Positions 8,579 through 18,056 of a stretch of DNA of 64,000 nucleotides are shown here, piece after piece (within the stretch, counting starts at the first letter, position 1; each line of letters opens with the position of its first letter). This stretch comes from G965205525 sp965205525 (lineage in GTDB: Bacteria > Pseudomonadota > Gammaproteobacteria > JABABF01). The stretch lies in assembly GCA_965205525.1 (NCBI GenBank), contig OZ242171.1, forward strand, positions 1 through 64,000, read 5' to 3'. The position numbers and the translations under genes are program-made. The notes under the pieces are model-generated. The model saw only the letters and a list, made by a program, of their open reading frames with translations. It ran no database searches and was not told where the DNA came from.

Positions 8579-8869
8579 ATGATTAAATCCCGGGTCAAAA
8601 TAGTCAATAAATTAGGTCTCCATACCCGGGCCGTCGGCCTGTTCGTGGAGATGGCCTCTCGTTTCCGCTGCGAGGTGCGAGTCGGCACCGGGGAGCAGAT
8701 GGTGGACGGCAAGAACGTCATGCAGATCATGCTGCTGGCCGCTGGCCACGGCACCAGCTTGCACCTGCATGCTGAGGGTGACGATGCTCGGGAGGCGATG
8801 AGCGCCCTCTGTGCCTTGGTAAAAGACGGCTTCGGCGAAGATGAGAAGGAACATGGCAAGCATTCCTGA
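8579..8869 (+). CDS. ptsO: HPr-family phosphocarrier protein (NPr type)
   Basis: 96-residue phosphocarrier with active His15 in NKLGLHTRA and Arg17 conserved. Residue 46, a Ser target of HPr kinase in other HPrs, is Asn here (DGKNVM), so this regulatory site is missing. Position after rapZ suggests the nitrogen-PTS carrier that passes phosphate to PtsN. An AAGAGGAAA ribosome site precedes the ATG. It overlaps mgtE by 17 nt. The symbol ptsO is by context; it could equally be labelled ptsH. Confidence 0.88.
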   Translation: MIKSRVKIVNKLGLHTRAVGLFVEMASRFRCEVRVGTGEQMVDGKNVMQIMLLAAGHGTSLHLHAEGDDAREAMSALCALVKDGFGEDEKEHGKHS

Positions 8870-10226
8870 CGGTCAGCCCCCGGTCGCCGAGCGGCTGCGG
8901 ATCATTACCGAGGCTCTCGGCGCCGGCGGGGAAGGCGCCATAGAGGGTGTGCGCCGCCTGCTGGCCGGCCTGTCGGCGGAGCGCATCGCTCACCTCTTGG
9001 AATCCTCGCCGCCCAAGGTGCGCCGGATTGCCTGGGAGCTGGTGGACCCAGAGCGGGAGGGAGAGGTCCTGCCGTTGCTGAGTGATCAGCTGAGCGGCGA
9101 ACTGCTGGAGAGAATGGATGCAGCAGAGGTAGCCCTCATCGCCAAAAATATGGCGGCAGATGATGTGGCCGACCTTCTTCACAACCTGCCGGATGCCGTC
9201 GCCCGCCAAGTGCTGGAAGCCATGGACATACAGAATCGGCGGCGCGTGGAGCGGGTGCTGGAATTTGAGGATGATACTGCCGGCGGCATGATGAACACGG
9301 ATGCCATCACGGTGCGGGCGGCCCTGACTCTGGACGTGGTGCTGCGCTATCTGCGCTACCACGAGAGCTTGCCCCCTTCCTTGGACAGCCTGTTTGTTGT
9401 GGACCGCCGGGATCACTTTCTCGGTATTCTCCCTTTGCAGCGCATCCTGCTTGCCGAGCCGAGCATGACTGTGCGGGAATTCATGGAGACAGATGTGCAG
9501 GCTTTGCCCGCCTCCCTTGCCGTCCCGAAGGTGATCGAGCTGTTTGACCGCCACGACTGGGTGTCGGCACCGGTGGTGGATGAAGAGGGGATTCTGCTCG
9601 GGCGCATTACGGTGGATGATGTGCTGGACCGGACCCGCGAGATAGCCGACCGCTCCCTGTTCCTGCGTTTCGGACTCGGTGCCGGCGAGGAGGATACCTT
9701 TGCACCGGCACTGCGGGCACTGCCCGGGCGCATGGTCTGGCTCGGCATCAACTTGGCCACTGCTTTTATTGCCGCTGCGGTCATTCGCCTGTTTGAGGAC
9801 ACTCTGGACAAGGTGGTGCTGCTGGCCGTGATGATGCCGGTCGTTGCCAGCATGGGCGGCATCGCCGGCAGTCAGACCCTGACTGTGGTGATCCGGGGTA
9901 CCTCCCTCGGCCACATCAGCGAGCGCAATGTCGGCTGGCTTTTCAGCCGGGAGATGCTGCTGGGCATCCTGAACGGTCTTCTGTACGCAGCGGTTGTGCA
10001 GGTGGTGGCCTGGCTGTGGCTGGGAGACACCAAGCTCGGCATACTCCTCGCTATCGCTTTGGTGATCAACCTGCTGGTAGGCGCGGCAACCGGTGTCGCC
10101 CTGCCGATCATTTTGCGTCAGCTGAACATTGACCCGGCGGTGGCTGCCAGTGTCATCCTGACCACGGTGACCGATGTGGTCGGATTTTTTTCTTTCCTGG
10201 GCTTGGCGACACTCGCTTACGGCTGA
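8853..10226 (+). CDS. mgtE: Magnesium transporter MgtE
   Basis: 457-residue Mg2+ channel. Visible are an N-terminal helical domain (to ~130), two CBS domains (~135-260; FVVDRRDHFLGILPL and PVVDEEGILLGRITVDD) and a C-terminal membrane domain with five helices. The pore motif MMPVVASMGGIAGSQ matches the Mg2+ filter. I prefer the ATG at 8853, just after GAGAAGGAAC, over an in-frame ATG at 8841. Its 3' end overlaps the convergent yhdP by 10 nt. Confidence 0.94.
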   Translation: MASIPDGQPPVAERLRIITEALGAGGEGAIEGVRRLLAGLSAERIAHLLESSPPKVRRIAWELVDPEREGEVLPLLSDQLSGELLERMDAAEVALIAKNMAADDVADLLHNLPDAVARQVLEAMDIQNRRRVERVLEFEDDTAGGMMNTDAITVRAALTLDVVLRYLRYHESLPPSLDSLFVVDRRDHFLGILPLQRILLAEPSMTVREFMETDVQALPASLAVPKVIELFDRHDWVSAPVVDEEGILLGRITVDDVLDRTREIADRSLFLRFGLGAGEEDTFAPALRALPGRMVWLGINLATAFIAAAVIRLFEDTLDKVVLLAVMMPVVASMGGIAGSQTLTVVIRGTSLGHISERNVGWLFSREMLLGILNGLLYAAVVQVVAWLWLGDTKLGILLAIALVINLLVGAATGVALPIILRQLNIDPAVAASVILTTVTDVVGFFSFLGLATLAYG

Positions 10227-13051
10227 GCGGTCTCTGAAGACGGCTGCGTCTTCGGGGCGACAATCAGCTCCAGCTTCAGGCTGTGCCAAGGGCCGCTCAC
10301 CCGGAACTTCGCTTTCGGCCCAATATTGGTGGATGTGCGAATGACTTTCCCCACTACCCAAGTGCCCGCAGCGAGTGCAGGCGTGCCCTGCAGCAGGAGC
10401 GAGAGGAGGGGCAGGTTGCCGATCATGGCAAAGGAGGCGGCCAGCTCTCCCTCAAAGCTGCGCTCGCGCAGATTGACGGTGCCGGTCAGCACAAAGCGGC
10501 TGCCGCCGCTTGATTCGACCTCAAAACCGTCCGGGCCCTGCAGTATCAGCAGGCCAGCGTCCAGCTGCCCGACAGCCGTGACATTGTCGTAGTCCAGCCC
10601 GCCGCCGCCTGTCACCACGTCTGTCACCACGCCTGTCACCGCGCTGACCGGGTCCTGCTGCAGGCGCTGGAACAGGCTTTCAATGTTGAACAGCTCCAGC
10701 AGACGCAAAGGTCCCGGTGACTGCACTTGGAGAAACCTCCCGTTCTGCAGGCGCAGTCGTGCGGAGCCGGTGCTCTTCTCAATGGAAAAATCCTGAGGAT
10801 CGCCGGGCCATTGCAGGTTTGCCTGTATGCGCCCATCCGGTTTTACTTCGGTGATGTCACAGTTGCTGGCAGCGATAATTTTCGGCCAGTCGCAGAATCG
10901 TATTTCCCCGTCAAAGTGCGAGCGGCTGTCCGCGCTGTCTGTATGCCACACCAGGGTGGCCCCGTCACCCTTGCGGCTGTCAATGCGGATGGCACCGATG
11001 TCTCCCTGCAATTCCCGGAGCACTATGCGGCCGGGCTCCAGTTTTGCTGCAAACTGCCAGCTGCCCTTTTCCTCGCCGTCATACCGCAGATCTGCGATTC
11101 GTGCCCGAAGTGCGAGGGTTGCTGACGACGATATGCCTCTGCTTTCCTGCAGTGTCGGCAGATGCAGGTATTCCAAATCGGCGCGCAGCGGCTCCCCCTG
11201 GCGGGTGCTCTCCAGTGTGCCGCCGGTCAGCGGCGTGTCCAGACGCAGCAGCCATTGCTTGGCGTTGTGCTGGAATTTTGCATTGCCCCCGGACCAGGTA
11301 TGGCCGAAGGCCTCACCCTCGGTGATGCCAAGAGAGATCTCCAGTTCAGGGCGCATATAACGCAGGCTTCCTTGCAGCCCCTTGAGATACAGGCTGCTCA
11401 TCGGTGTCAGAGCCACCCCTTCAAAGTCCCCATGCACTTCTATTTTCACCTCGTCCAGCCGTGTGCGTTTCATCGGGCCGCGGAGGTCTACCGACAGCTG
11501 GCGCAGGAGGCCCTGCCCCCCGGCATCAACTGCCCAGGACGGTATTTTTTTGCGCGCCGCCTTCGGAATGTGCTCCAGTCCCTGGTTTAGATTTATGTCT
11601 CTGCCATCTAAATGCAGTTTGAGTCGCGGCGCAAAGATTCCGGGTTTCTTTGCCACGCGAAGGTCAAAATAGCCCTGCACCTGGCCGCGCTCACCGAGCC
11701 TTGCCCGCAGGCTTCGCCCTTGCAGGAGAATCTGCTCGCCCTCTGTCCGCCAGTACAGAGAAACGCCCGCATCCCGATATTGCTGCGCTTTCGGGTACAA
11801 AAGCGCCAGGTGGAATTTCATGTTTTCGCTGAAGGCCTCAAAGGAGCCTTCACTGGGATTGACTTTCAGCTGACCCTGCAACCTGTTAACACTGGGCACA
11901 CCTTTCCAGGACTCCAGCGCAAGACCATCCACCGATGCCTCTAGCTGCCAGTTTGCTTTGGGCTTGTCGGCGGGCATGCGCAGCAGGACATTCTGCAAAT
12001 TCCCCTGGGGCTGCATGATGGCAAGGGCTGCTCTCGTGCGCTGTCCCAGCGGCAGGGTCTGTAGCGCAATGGCGGATAGTTCCTCAATCCTGACGCTGTC
12101 GGAGTAAAACAGCTGTCCCGCTTTTGAGCCAGCGGCGGCGAGCGCATTAATTTTTACCGGTGTGCCCTCCGAGGAGAAGCGCACCTGCCGCCCCTCCATG
12201 TGCCAGTGCTGCCGGTCGCGCATGCTGAAGGTGAACAGCCCGCTGGCATCGGCGAGATGCATGTCTCCCTGTTCTGCGTATCGGCGTATGCTGTCCGCCT
12301 GCAATCGCGCTGTGCTGTTCAAACCCCGCCTCCGATGCCAGCCGAGCCAGAGCTCTGCGCTGGCGCCTTGGGTCTGCAGTTCGGTGCCGAAGGGCAGTCT
12401 CTGCCAGGGCAGGGCATCCAGGCCAGCCACTGCATGGGCATTTATAGAATGCAGGCGGCCGTTCCAGTCACGCCGGATCTCGCCGAGAACATGCAGGGCA
12501 TCATTTGCGTGGGCTCCGCTGACCGATAATCTGAGGCTTCTGAAACCTGTTTGCCGCATGCGTGCATCCTGTACTGTCAGGTCATACTGCCCGCCGTCAG
12601 TTGCGTGCAGTTCAACCCGGCAGTTTTGAACTTCTGCCGCCACAATGCCAGACAGGTACTTGGGCAATGCCATCCCATCAGATCCGCCGCCGCCGGGAGA
12701 CGGCGCGTCCAGCCGGATAAAACAATCCTCTGCCCGCACATGGTGCAAACGCGGGATGAGATAAAACAGGCTCTGCACGAGGCGGAGGTCCAGCTCCAGG
12801 CTGTGTACGCCAAAAACCTCCTGTCCGGGAGCCCCGATGTGCAGCCCGCTAAAGCTGAGCTGGGGATGAAGGCGCAGCCCATCACCCTGCAGACCCTCTA
12901 TCTGCACGGGCATTTCAATGTTTTCGGACAGTATTCGGGCAATAGTTTCCCGATACTTGTCCGCATGATGTATGCCGACCCGAACCAGCAGGGAATAGAC
13001 GGCCAGGAGTGCGAGCAGCACTGTTGCCGAAATAAAAATCCTTCTCATCAT
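10217..13051 (-). CDS. yhdP: YhdP-type AsmA-like intermembrane lipid-transport protein
   Basis: 944-residue protein with one N-terminal membrane anchor (residues 5-23) followed by a long repetitive beta-rich periplasmic part, as in YhdP/AsmA bridge proteins thought to carry phospholipid to the outer membrane. The C-terminal region has DYDNVTAVGQLDAGLLILQG, LPLLSLLLQGTPALAAG and RTSTNIGPKAKFRVSGPW, typical of YhdP (DUF3971/AsmA C-term). It is shorter than the ~1270 residues of E. coli YhdP. It follows mreD; the maf and rng genes often found between them are absent. Confidence 0.85.
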   Translation of the reverse strand: MMRRIFISATVLLALLAVYSLLVRVGIHHADKYRETIARILSENIEMPVQIEGLQGDGLRLHPQLSFSGLHIGAPGQEVFGVHSLELDLRLVQSLFYLIPRLHHVRAEDCFIRLDAPSPGGGGSDGMALPKYLSGIVAAEVQNCRVELHATDGGQYDLTVQDARMRQTGFRSLRLSVSGAHANDALHVLGEIRRDWNGRLHSINAHAVAGLDALPWQRLPFGTELQTQGASAELWLGWHRRRGLNSTARLQADSIRRYAEQGDMHLADASGLFTFSMRDRQHWHMEGRQVRFSSEGTPVKINALAAAGSKAGQLFYSDSVRIEELSAIALQTLPLGQRTRAALAIMQPQGNLQNVLLRMPADKPKANWQLEASVDGLALESWKGVPSVNRLQGQLKVNPSEGSFEAFSENMKFHLALLYPKAQQYRDAGVSLYWRTEGEQILLQGRSLRARLGERGQVQGYFDLRVAKKPGIFAPRLKLHLDGRDINLNQGLEHIPKAARKKIPSWAVDAGGQGLLRQLSVDLRGPMKRTRLDEVKIEVHGDFEGVALTPMSSLYLKGLQGSLRYMRPELEISLGITEGEAFGHTWSGGNAKFQHNAKQWLLRLDTPLTGGTLESTRQGEPLRADLEYLHLPTLQESRGISSSATLALRARIADLRYDGEEKGSWQFAAKLEPGRIVLRELQGDIGAIRIDSRKGDGATLVWHTDSADSRSHFDGEIRFCDWPKIIAASNCDITEVKPDGRIQANLQWPGDPQDFSIEKSTGSARLRLQNGRFLQVQSPGPLRLLELFNIESLFQRLQQDPVSAVTGVVTDVVTGGGGLDYDNVTAVGQLDAGLLILQGPDGFEVESSGGSRFVLTGTVNLRERSFEGELAASFAMIGNLPLLSLLLQGTPALAAGTWVVGKVIRTSTNIGPKAKFRVSGPWHSLKLELIVAPKTQPSSETAQP

Positions 13052-13066
13052 GTTTACGACTCCCTG

Positions 13067-13570
13067 TCAGTCACGTTCAAAGCTAAGGAGGAGGGTTTCT
13101 AAGCGCGCACTCATAAGTGGCCACAGGAGTGCACCAGCCAAGGCGGGCAGCCCGAAGAAGAAACCGGCGGGGCGCTCGGTGAGCAGATTGACTGCGCTGC
13201 ATATCCCGTGCAGACCGAGCAGCGGGAGCAGGATCAGGATGGCCTGCTGCCAGAATTGAGTGGCAAATTCCATGCGGTGCCGCAGAGCCAGTGCCAGCTG
13301 CGCCAGCAATGCCATGCCGAGTGCATATTTTCCCAGCGGGCCGCCGACCAGCATATCCAGCAGCAGGCCGAGCATGCCTCCGGTGAATACGCCGAAGTGC
13401 ATGCTGGGATAGCGATGTATGCAGTGCAGAAGTACCAGTCCGCTCCAAAAGGGCCATAGCCAGTGCAGCCAGTCCGGGATGGCGAGAAGGTGCAGGGCAA
13501 AGGCGACGAAGAAGGATGCGGCGACGAATAGACGCAGCTGGGTGGTGACAGAAAAGTGCGGGGCAGCCAT
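13067..13570 (-). CDS. mreD: Rod shape-determining protein MreD
   Basis: 167-residue inner-membrane protein with five or six hydrophobic segments. It is part of the MreBCD elongation complex that guides cell-wall synthesis. Visible: LRLFVAASFFVAFALHLL near the N-terminus, MHFGVFTGGMLGLLLDMLVGGPLG, and a C-terminal hydrophobic pair. I chose the ATG at 13570, which shares its base with the mreC stop. The longer frame upstream is inside mreC. Confidence 0.88.
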   Translation of the reverse strand: MAAPHFSVTTQLRLFVAASFFVAFALHLLAIPDWLHWLWPFWSGLVLLHCIHRYPSMHFGVFTGGMLGLLLDMLVGGPLGKYALGMALLAQLALALRHRMEFATQFWQQAILILLPLLGLHGICSAVNLLTERPAGFFFGLPALAGALLWPLMSARLETLLLSFERD

Positions 13571-14415
13571 CAGGGCGTAGCTTTTTCGTAGGGGAGGACC
13601 GGGAATGCCAGCAGCAGGAGACGGCTTTGCCACAGGTGCGCCAGAGGCCTCGCATACACGATCAGGAAAGGCGCTGCAATATCATCTTCCACTTCGGTTA
13701 CCTCTGCTGCGGGATAACCGGCCGGAAAGCGCCTCCCCAACCCCGAGCTGAGCAGGATGTCCCCCTTTTGAATATCTGCGGTATGCGTGATGTGCCTGAG
13801 CTTCAGTCGGTCCTGTCTGCCCTCGCCATCTGCCACAGCACGGATGCCGTTGCGCCGCACTTCCACCGGCAGCGCGTGACTGCCATCGGTAATAAGCAGC
13901 ACCCGGCTGGTGTAGGGGGTCGTTGCCACCACCTGTCCGATTACACCGTAGGCATCCAGCACGGCGTGTCCGACCTGAACACCGTCGGCAGCGCCCTGAT
14001 TGAGGAGCAGGTGATGAGAAGCCGGTGCAGAGGAGAGGCTGATCACCTTGGCAACGGTCAGGTTGTCCTGCAGGCGCTCACGGGCCTTCAGCAATTGGCG
14101 CAATTCACGATTCTCGCTGTGGAGGGCTTCGGCGGCCTGCAGGCGGCCGTTGGCGAAAAGATTCTCTGTGCGCAGACGCTGATTCTCCTGCATTATTTTC
14201 CGGCGGCTAGAGAAGGCTTCTATGCCTAGGCTCAGGCTGCGTCCAGGGAAGGCCAAGGTCCAGTGCAGGGGGGTTGCAAGCGCCAGCCCAAGAACATGTA
14301 TCGGATGCAGAAGATGGGGCCGCGAATGCTCTGTAATCAGCAGGCCGGTTGCCAGCACCGCGACGATGGCAAGTCTGGCAGCCGGTGTATGCGTTTTGAA
14401 AAATAGAGCTCTGAT
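13570..14415 (-). CDS. mreC: Rod shape-determining protein MreC (apparent ATC start)
   Basis: 281 residues from an ATC at 14415: cytoplasmic RALFFK, a membrane helix (ARLAIVAVLATGLLIT), a coiled coil (~70-115) and two beta barrels (VISLSSAPASHHLLLNQG, GVIGQVVATTPYTSRVLLITD, GDILLSSGLGRRFPAGYP). No ATG, GTG or TTG exists in frame between the mreB stop and a GTG at 14358, which would cut off the cytoplasmic part and half of the helix. The ATC has GGAG six bases before it. The start is therefore AUC, or the base is an error for ATG. Confidence 0.88.
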   Translation of the reverse strand: MRALFFKTHTPAARLAIVAVLATGLLITEHSRPHLLHPIHVLGLALATPLHWTLAFPGRSLSLGIEAFSSRRKIMQENQRLRTENLFANGRLQAAEALHSENRELRQLLKARERLQDNLTVAKVISLSSAPASHHLLLNQGAADGVQVGHAVLDAYGVIGQVVATTPYTSRVLLITDGSHALPVEVRRNGIRAVADGEGRQDRLKLRHITHTADIQKGDILLSSGLGRRFPAGYPAAEVTEVEDDIAAPFLIVYARPLAHLWQSRLLLLAFPVLPYEKATP

Positions 14416-14433
14416 GAGATTCTCCGGGCAGGC

Positions 14434-15471
14434 TTATTCCATCGCCAGCAGGTCCAGTCTCTGTGAATCCATTATTTTCAGCGCTTCGCCGCCGCCCCGA
14501 GCAACACAGGTCAGGGGCTCTTCGGCAATGATGACGGTCAGTCCCGTCTCCTTGCTCAGCAGGCGGTCCATGCCGCGCAGCAGAGCGCCGCCGCCGGTCA
14601 GCACCATCCCTTTTTCGGCGATGTCCGAGGCCAGCTCAGGCTGTGTCTGCTCCAAGGCCTTCTTGACCGCGTTCACAATGTTAGTCAGGGGCTCTCGCAG
14701 GGCATCCAGGACTTCGGAATTGGTGATGGTCAGCTCCCGGGGGATGCCTTCAGCCAGGTTGCGCACCCTCGTATGGTATTCGCGCACCTCTTTCTCCGGG
14801 AAGGCGCAGCCGACCTGGTGCTTGATTTTCTCCGCCGTGGCGATGCCGATGATGCTGCCATACTTATGGCGCACATAGTTGATGATCATCTCGTCAAAAC
14901 GATCGCCCCCTATGCGCACTGATTCGGAATACACCACGCCGTTCAGGGAGATCACGGCAATCTCAGTGGTGCCGCCGCCGATATCCACCACCATGCAGCC
15001 GGAGGGAGCGCTCACATCCAAGCCCGCTCCGATGGCGGCGGCCATCGGCTCTTCTAGCAGCACCACCCGGCGCGCGCCGGCACTGAGAGCGGACTCGCGG
15101 ATAGCGCGCCGCTCCACCTGGGTGGATTTGCAGGGGACGCAGATCAGAACCCTGGGGCTGGGGCGGATGAAGTTAACTCTGTGCACCTTTGCCATGAAGT
15201 ACTGGAGCATCTTCTCCGTCACCCGGAAATCCGCGATGACGCCGTCCTTCAGCGGCCGGATCGCCTCAATATTGAGCGGGGTGCGTCCTAGCATCAGCTT
15301 GGCCTCGCCCCCCACCGCTTCTACGATGGTCTGCCCCCGGTGTTCCCGGATAGCCACCACCGATGGCTCGTTCAGCACTATCCCCTTGTCCCGCATGTAG
15401 ATGAGGGTATTGGCCGTGCCTAGGTCAATGGACAGGTCGCTGGAAAAAAAGCCTCGTAATAATTTAAACAT
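14434..15471 (-). CDS. mreB: Rod shape-determining protein MreB
   Basis: 345-residue bacterial actin homologue that polymerises under the inner membrane. It has the phosphate-1 motif SIDLGTANTLIY, phosphate-2 CMVVDIGGGTTEIAVISL, and the adenosine motif MVLTGGGALLRGMD. Length and ends are standard. First gene of the minus-strand mreBCD-yhdP group; the gap to mreC is 18 bases. Confidence 0.97.
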   Translation of the reverse strand: MFKLLRGFFSSDLSIDLGTANTLIYMRDKGIVLNEPSVVAIREHRGQTIVEAVGGEAKLMLGRTPLNIEAIRPLKDGVIADFRVTEKMLQYFMAKVHRVNFIRPSPRVLICVPCKSTQVERRAIRESALSAGARRVVLLEEPMAAAIGAGLDVSAPSGCMVVDIGGGTTEIAVISLNGVVYSESVRIGGDRFDEMIINYVRHKYGSIIGIATAEKIKHQVGCAFPEKEVREYHTRVRNLAEGIPRELTITNSEVLDALREPLTNIVNAVKKALEQTQPELASDIAEKGMVLTGGGALLRGMDRLLSKETGLTVIIAEEPLTCVARGGGEALKIMDSQRLDLLAME

Positions 15472-15850
15472 CAGTAATACCGTAGATTGTTGCAGTTTTC
15501 AGATTCCTAGCCTGTGTAATGTAGCGATTCATGACTTTATCGGCAAGAGAGGGCCTGCTCGTCCCCCTCCCGCACTCCCCGCTCTCATAAGCCGGAATCG
15601 ATTTTCTGCCTGTTATGCTCTCATAAAGGCAGGCTTGGATGGGCAATTATATTCCTGTCTGCCGGGCTTCGCTGTGGACGGCGATTCCAACTGTCCTATC
15701 GCAGCCAGCGTGTGCTTGGCCGACTGCCGAATTATACCCTTTGGCAGAATCTCTGCCCTGAACAGGGAGGGACGGCGGGATGAGCCGATAGGTTCTGACG
15801 GGATTGCGGGCATTCTTTGCTGTAGAATTTACCTTGCTCAGAGCAAACCT
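15472..15850 (-). other. Intergenic region between divergent mreB and cytochrome gene
   Basis: 379 bases without a supported gene. It must hold the mreB promoter (minus) and that of the cytochrome operon (plus). A TAGAAT at 15823-15828, 23 bases before the cytochrome ATG, is a plausible -10 box, but I see no good -35 partner. Open frames crossing here have no protein-like character. Confidence 0.4.
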
Positions 15851-16189
15851 ATGCGAATCGCTAATACATTGCCATGCGTGGTCTTGCTGACCGCACTCCT
15901 GACGGCGAGCTGCAGCGAGGAGCAGGATGCAGCTCCGACGGATGATCCGGCAATCGTGGAAAGGCAATATAATCGCAGTTGCGCTGCCTGCCATGCCTCC
16001 GGTTCTGCGGGTGCATACCGCACCGGCGATGCTGCTGCTTGGGCGCCAGTGCTTGCCAAGGGGATGGATGTGCTGCTGGCAAATGTCCGCAGCGGCTACC
16101 GCTCAATGCCGCCAATGGGTCTGTGCAACCAGTGCTCGGAGGAAGATTTTCGTCGCCTGATAATTTATATGGCACAGTCGAAGAACTAG
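15851..16189 (+). CDS. Cytochrome c5-like monoheme lipoprotein
   Basis: 112-residue exported c-type cytochrome. The lipobox LLTASC gives Cys21 as the probable lipidation site. Heme-binding CAACH is at 44-48, and the C-terminal MPPMGLCNQCSEEDF segment carries the Met ligand and the extra Cys pair typical of cytochrome c5. It stands 10 bases before the cytochrome c4 gene, suggesting a small periplasmic electron-transfer operon. A much longer open frame upstream is not supported. Confidence 0.85.
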   Translation: MRIANTLPCVVLLTALLTASCSEEQDAAPTDDPAIVERQYNRSCAACHASGSAGAYRTGDAAAWAPVLAKGMDVLLANVRSGYRSMPPMGLCNQCSEEDFRRLIIYMAQSKN

Positions 16190-16199
16190 AGAGAGATAG

Positions 16200-16835
16200 G
16201 TGAGAGCACAAAATACAGCCGCCAGCCTGCTGGCAACCCTGCTATTGTCGGCGCTGGCATTTCAGGCTGTTCCGGCTGAAGAGGGGGCAGGAGGAGACCC
16301 GGCGGCGGGGCGCAGCAAGGCGGAGCTTTGCGTGGCCTGCCACAACAGCGATGGCAACAGCGTGGTGCCTGTCTGGCCCAAGCTGGCTGGTCAGGGCGAG
16401 AAATACCTGCTGCGGCAGATGCGTGCCATCAAGAGCGGTGCCTGGCCCATACCGGAGATGGCAGGACAGCTGGACATCTTCAGCGACCAGGACCTGCAGG
16501 ATATTGCCGCTTTTTATGCCGGACAGGCCATGAGCCCGGGTGCGGCCGACCCGGAGCTGGCTGCCCTCGGGCAGCAGGTATACCGGGGCGGTATCCGGGC
16601 ACGGGGCGTGCCCTCCTGCACCTCCTGCCATGCTCCGGATGGTGCCGGCAACTACGCGGCGGGCTATCCGCGTCTGGCGGGGCAGCATGCAGAGTATATT
16701 AAAGAGCGCTTGGAGGAATACCGCGAGGGCGAAGAGATTTACGATGAGGTCTCTTCAATCATGGCCGAAATCGCAGCCCCCATGACTACACTTGAAATTA
16801 AGGCAGTGGCCAGCTACATCGCTGGACTGCGCTGA
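16200..16835 (+). CDS. Diheme cytochrome c4
   Basis: 211-residue exported diheme cytochrome. Signal peptide residues 1-26; first heme site CVACH (44-48), second CTSCH in the C-terminal half (GVPSCTSCHAPDG). Internal duplication of PKLAGQ / PRLAGQ and matching IAAFYAG / VASYIAG ends show the two cytochrome domains. Start is GTG at 16200. Donor to terminal oxidases in related bacteria. It is followed by dsbA as in Pseudomonas. Confidence 0.92.
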   Translation: MRAQNTAASLLATLLLSALAFQAVPAEEGAGGDPAAGRSKAELCVACHNSDGNSVVPVWPKLAGQGEKYLLRQMRAIKSGAWPIPEMAGQLDIFSDQDLQDIAAFYAGQAMSPGAADPELAALGQQVYRGGIRARGVPSCTSCHAPDGAGNYAAGYPRLAGQHAEYIKERLEEYREGEEIYDEVSSIMAEIAAPMTTLEIKAVASYIAGLR

Positions 16836-16854
16836 GCGACTGGAGGCTGTGCCG

Positions 16855-17655
16855 ATGAAACATCTTTTCCTTTTTCTTTCTGTTTTTCTGCTCCTGCTGA
16901 CGCCGTTTCCGAGCAGTGCTCAATTTTTAAATACAGACAAGGGGGAGAATGAATTTGAACAGGGCGTTGATTATGAACTGCTAGGTTCTCCGCAGCCGGT
17001 CCGCGATCCCAGCCGTGTTGAGGTCCTTGAGTTTTTCTGGTACGGATGCCCGGCCTGCTACAGGCTTGAGCCTGTGCTTCGCGCATGGGTAAATCGCCAG
17101 CCGGAGGACGTGCTGTTCCAGGAGATCCCCGCCGTTTGGAATCCGATCTTGGAGACGCATGCCCGCGCCTACTACACGGCCCGCGCCCTGGGCGTTTTGG
17201 AGAAACTGCATTTTGACACCTTTGTCCGGCTAGTCCGGGAAGGCGAGCCGCTGAACAACAAGGCGCAAATCCGCAAGTTTTTCGCTCTGCACAATGTGGC
17301 GGCAGAGGACTTTAATCGTGCTTGGGCTTCTTTTGGAGTGCGCTCCGCCGTGCGTCAGGCAGCAGCCCGGATGCGCCGCTATGGAGTGCAGGGCACGCCG
17401 ATCATCGTAGTGCACGGCAAGTACCTTGTGCAGTCTGCAAGAAATACCGCCAAGATGCTTCGCATAGTGGACCATCTGGTGGAGCGAGAGCGAATCGCAT
17501 TGCTGCCGTCAAATACGCCGAGGAAATCTCCGGCCTCGGTGCCCGCGCCAGAGGATGGAAAGAAATCGGCTGAAAAAACCGCGGCGCCTGTGCCCAAGAA
17601 AAGCCCGGCACAGAAGCCAGCTGCAAAAAAGCCGCCTTCGTCTAAGGCTCCCTGA
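16855..17655 (+). CDS. dsbA: Thiol:disulfide interchange protein DsbA
   Basis: Periplasmic oxidant that makes disulfides in exported proteins. Signal peptide to ~22, thioredoxin fold with redox motif CPAC (Cys65-Cys68; E. coli has CPHC), and the cis-Pro loop GVQGTPIIVVHG. It is 266 residues, longer than usual because the last ~55 residues form a Pro/Lys/Ala-rich tail. The CPAC dipeptide predicts a less oxidising potential than CPHC. ATG at 16855 lies 19 bases after the cytochrome stop. Confidence 0.92.
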   Translation: MKHLFLFLSVFLLLLTPFPSSAQFLNTDKGENEFEQGVDYELLGSPQPVRDPSRVEVLEFFWYGCPACYRLEPVLRAWVNRQPEDVLFQEIPAVWNPILETHARAYYTARALGVLEKLHFDTFVRLVREGEPLNNKAQIRKFFALHNVAAEDFNRAWASFGVRSAVRQAAARMRRYGVQGTPIIVVHGKYLVQSARNTAKMLRIVDHLVERERIALLPSNTPRKSPASVPAPEDGKKSAEKTAAPVPKKSPAQKPAAKKPPSSKAP

Positions 17656-17732
17656 CAGCACTTTTCGCTGGTCGGAAAATGCTAGAATAAACTGCGTCAG
17701 TGAAAGTAAGCAATAAGTGCTGAGGAGCAACC

Positions 17733-18056
17733 ATGACTTTTGTCGTTGGCGAAAGCTGTATCCGCTGTAAGCATACTGATTGTGTGGAAGTCTGCCCTGT
17801 GGACTGCTTTTACGAGGGGCCGAACTTTCTGGTCATCCACCCCGATGAATGCATAGACTGCGCCCTGTGCGAGCCGGAATGCCCTGTGGATGCAATCTAT
17901 TCTGAGGACGAGCTGCCCGAAGACCAGCAGGATTTTATGGAGCTGAACGCAGAGCTGGCAAACCTGTGGCCCAATATTACGGAGAAGAAAGACGCTCTCC
18001 CGGATGCGAAGAAATGGGCCGAAATATCTGAGAAGCGGCAGCACTTAGAGCGCTGA
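17733..18056 (+). CDS. fdxA: Seven-iron ferredoxin FdxA
   Basis: 107-residue ferredoxin. Cys9, 17 and 50 fit a [3Fe-4S] cluster, and Cys21, 40, 43 and 46 a [4Fe-4S] cluster (CVEVCPVDCFYEG and CIDCALCEPECPVDAI), as in Azotobacter FdI and Pseudomonas FdxA. The rest is the usual acidic C-terminal extension. Single gene after dsbA, with its own ribosome site (TGAGGAG). A strong hairpin follows. Confidence 0.95.
   Translation: MTFVVGESCIRCKHTDCVEVCPVDCFYEGPNFLVIHPDECIDCALCEPECPVDAIYSEDELPEDQQDFMELNAELANLWPNITEKKDALPDAKKWAEISEKRQHLER

Noticed and set aside
8727..10361. 544-codon minus-strand frame opposite mgtE
   Set aside because: His/Gln-rich shadow of the mgtE coding strand; mgtE has full family motifs.
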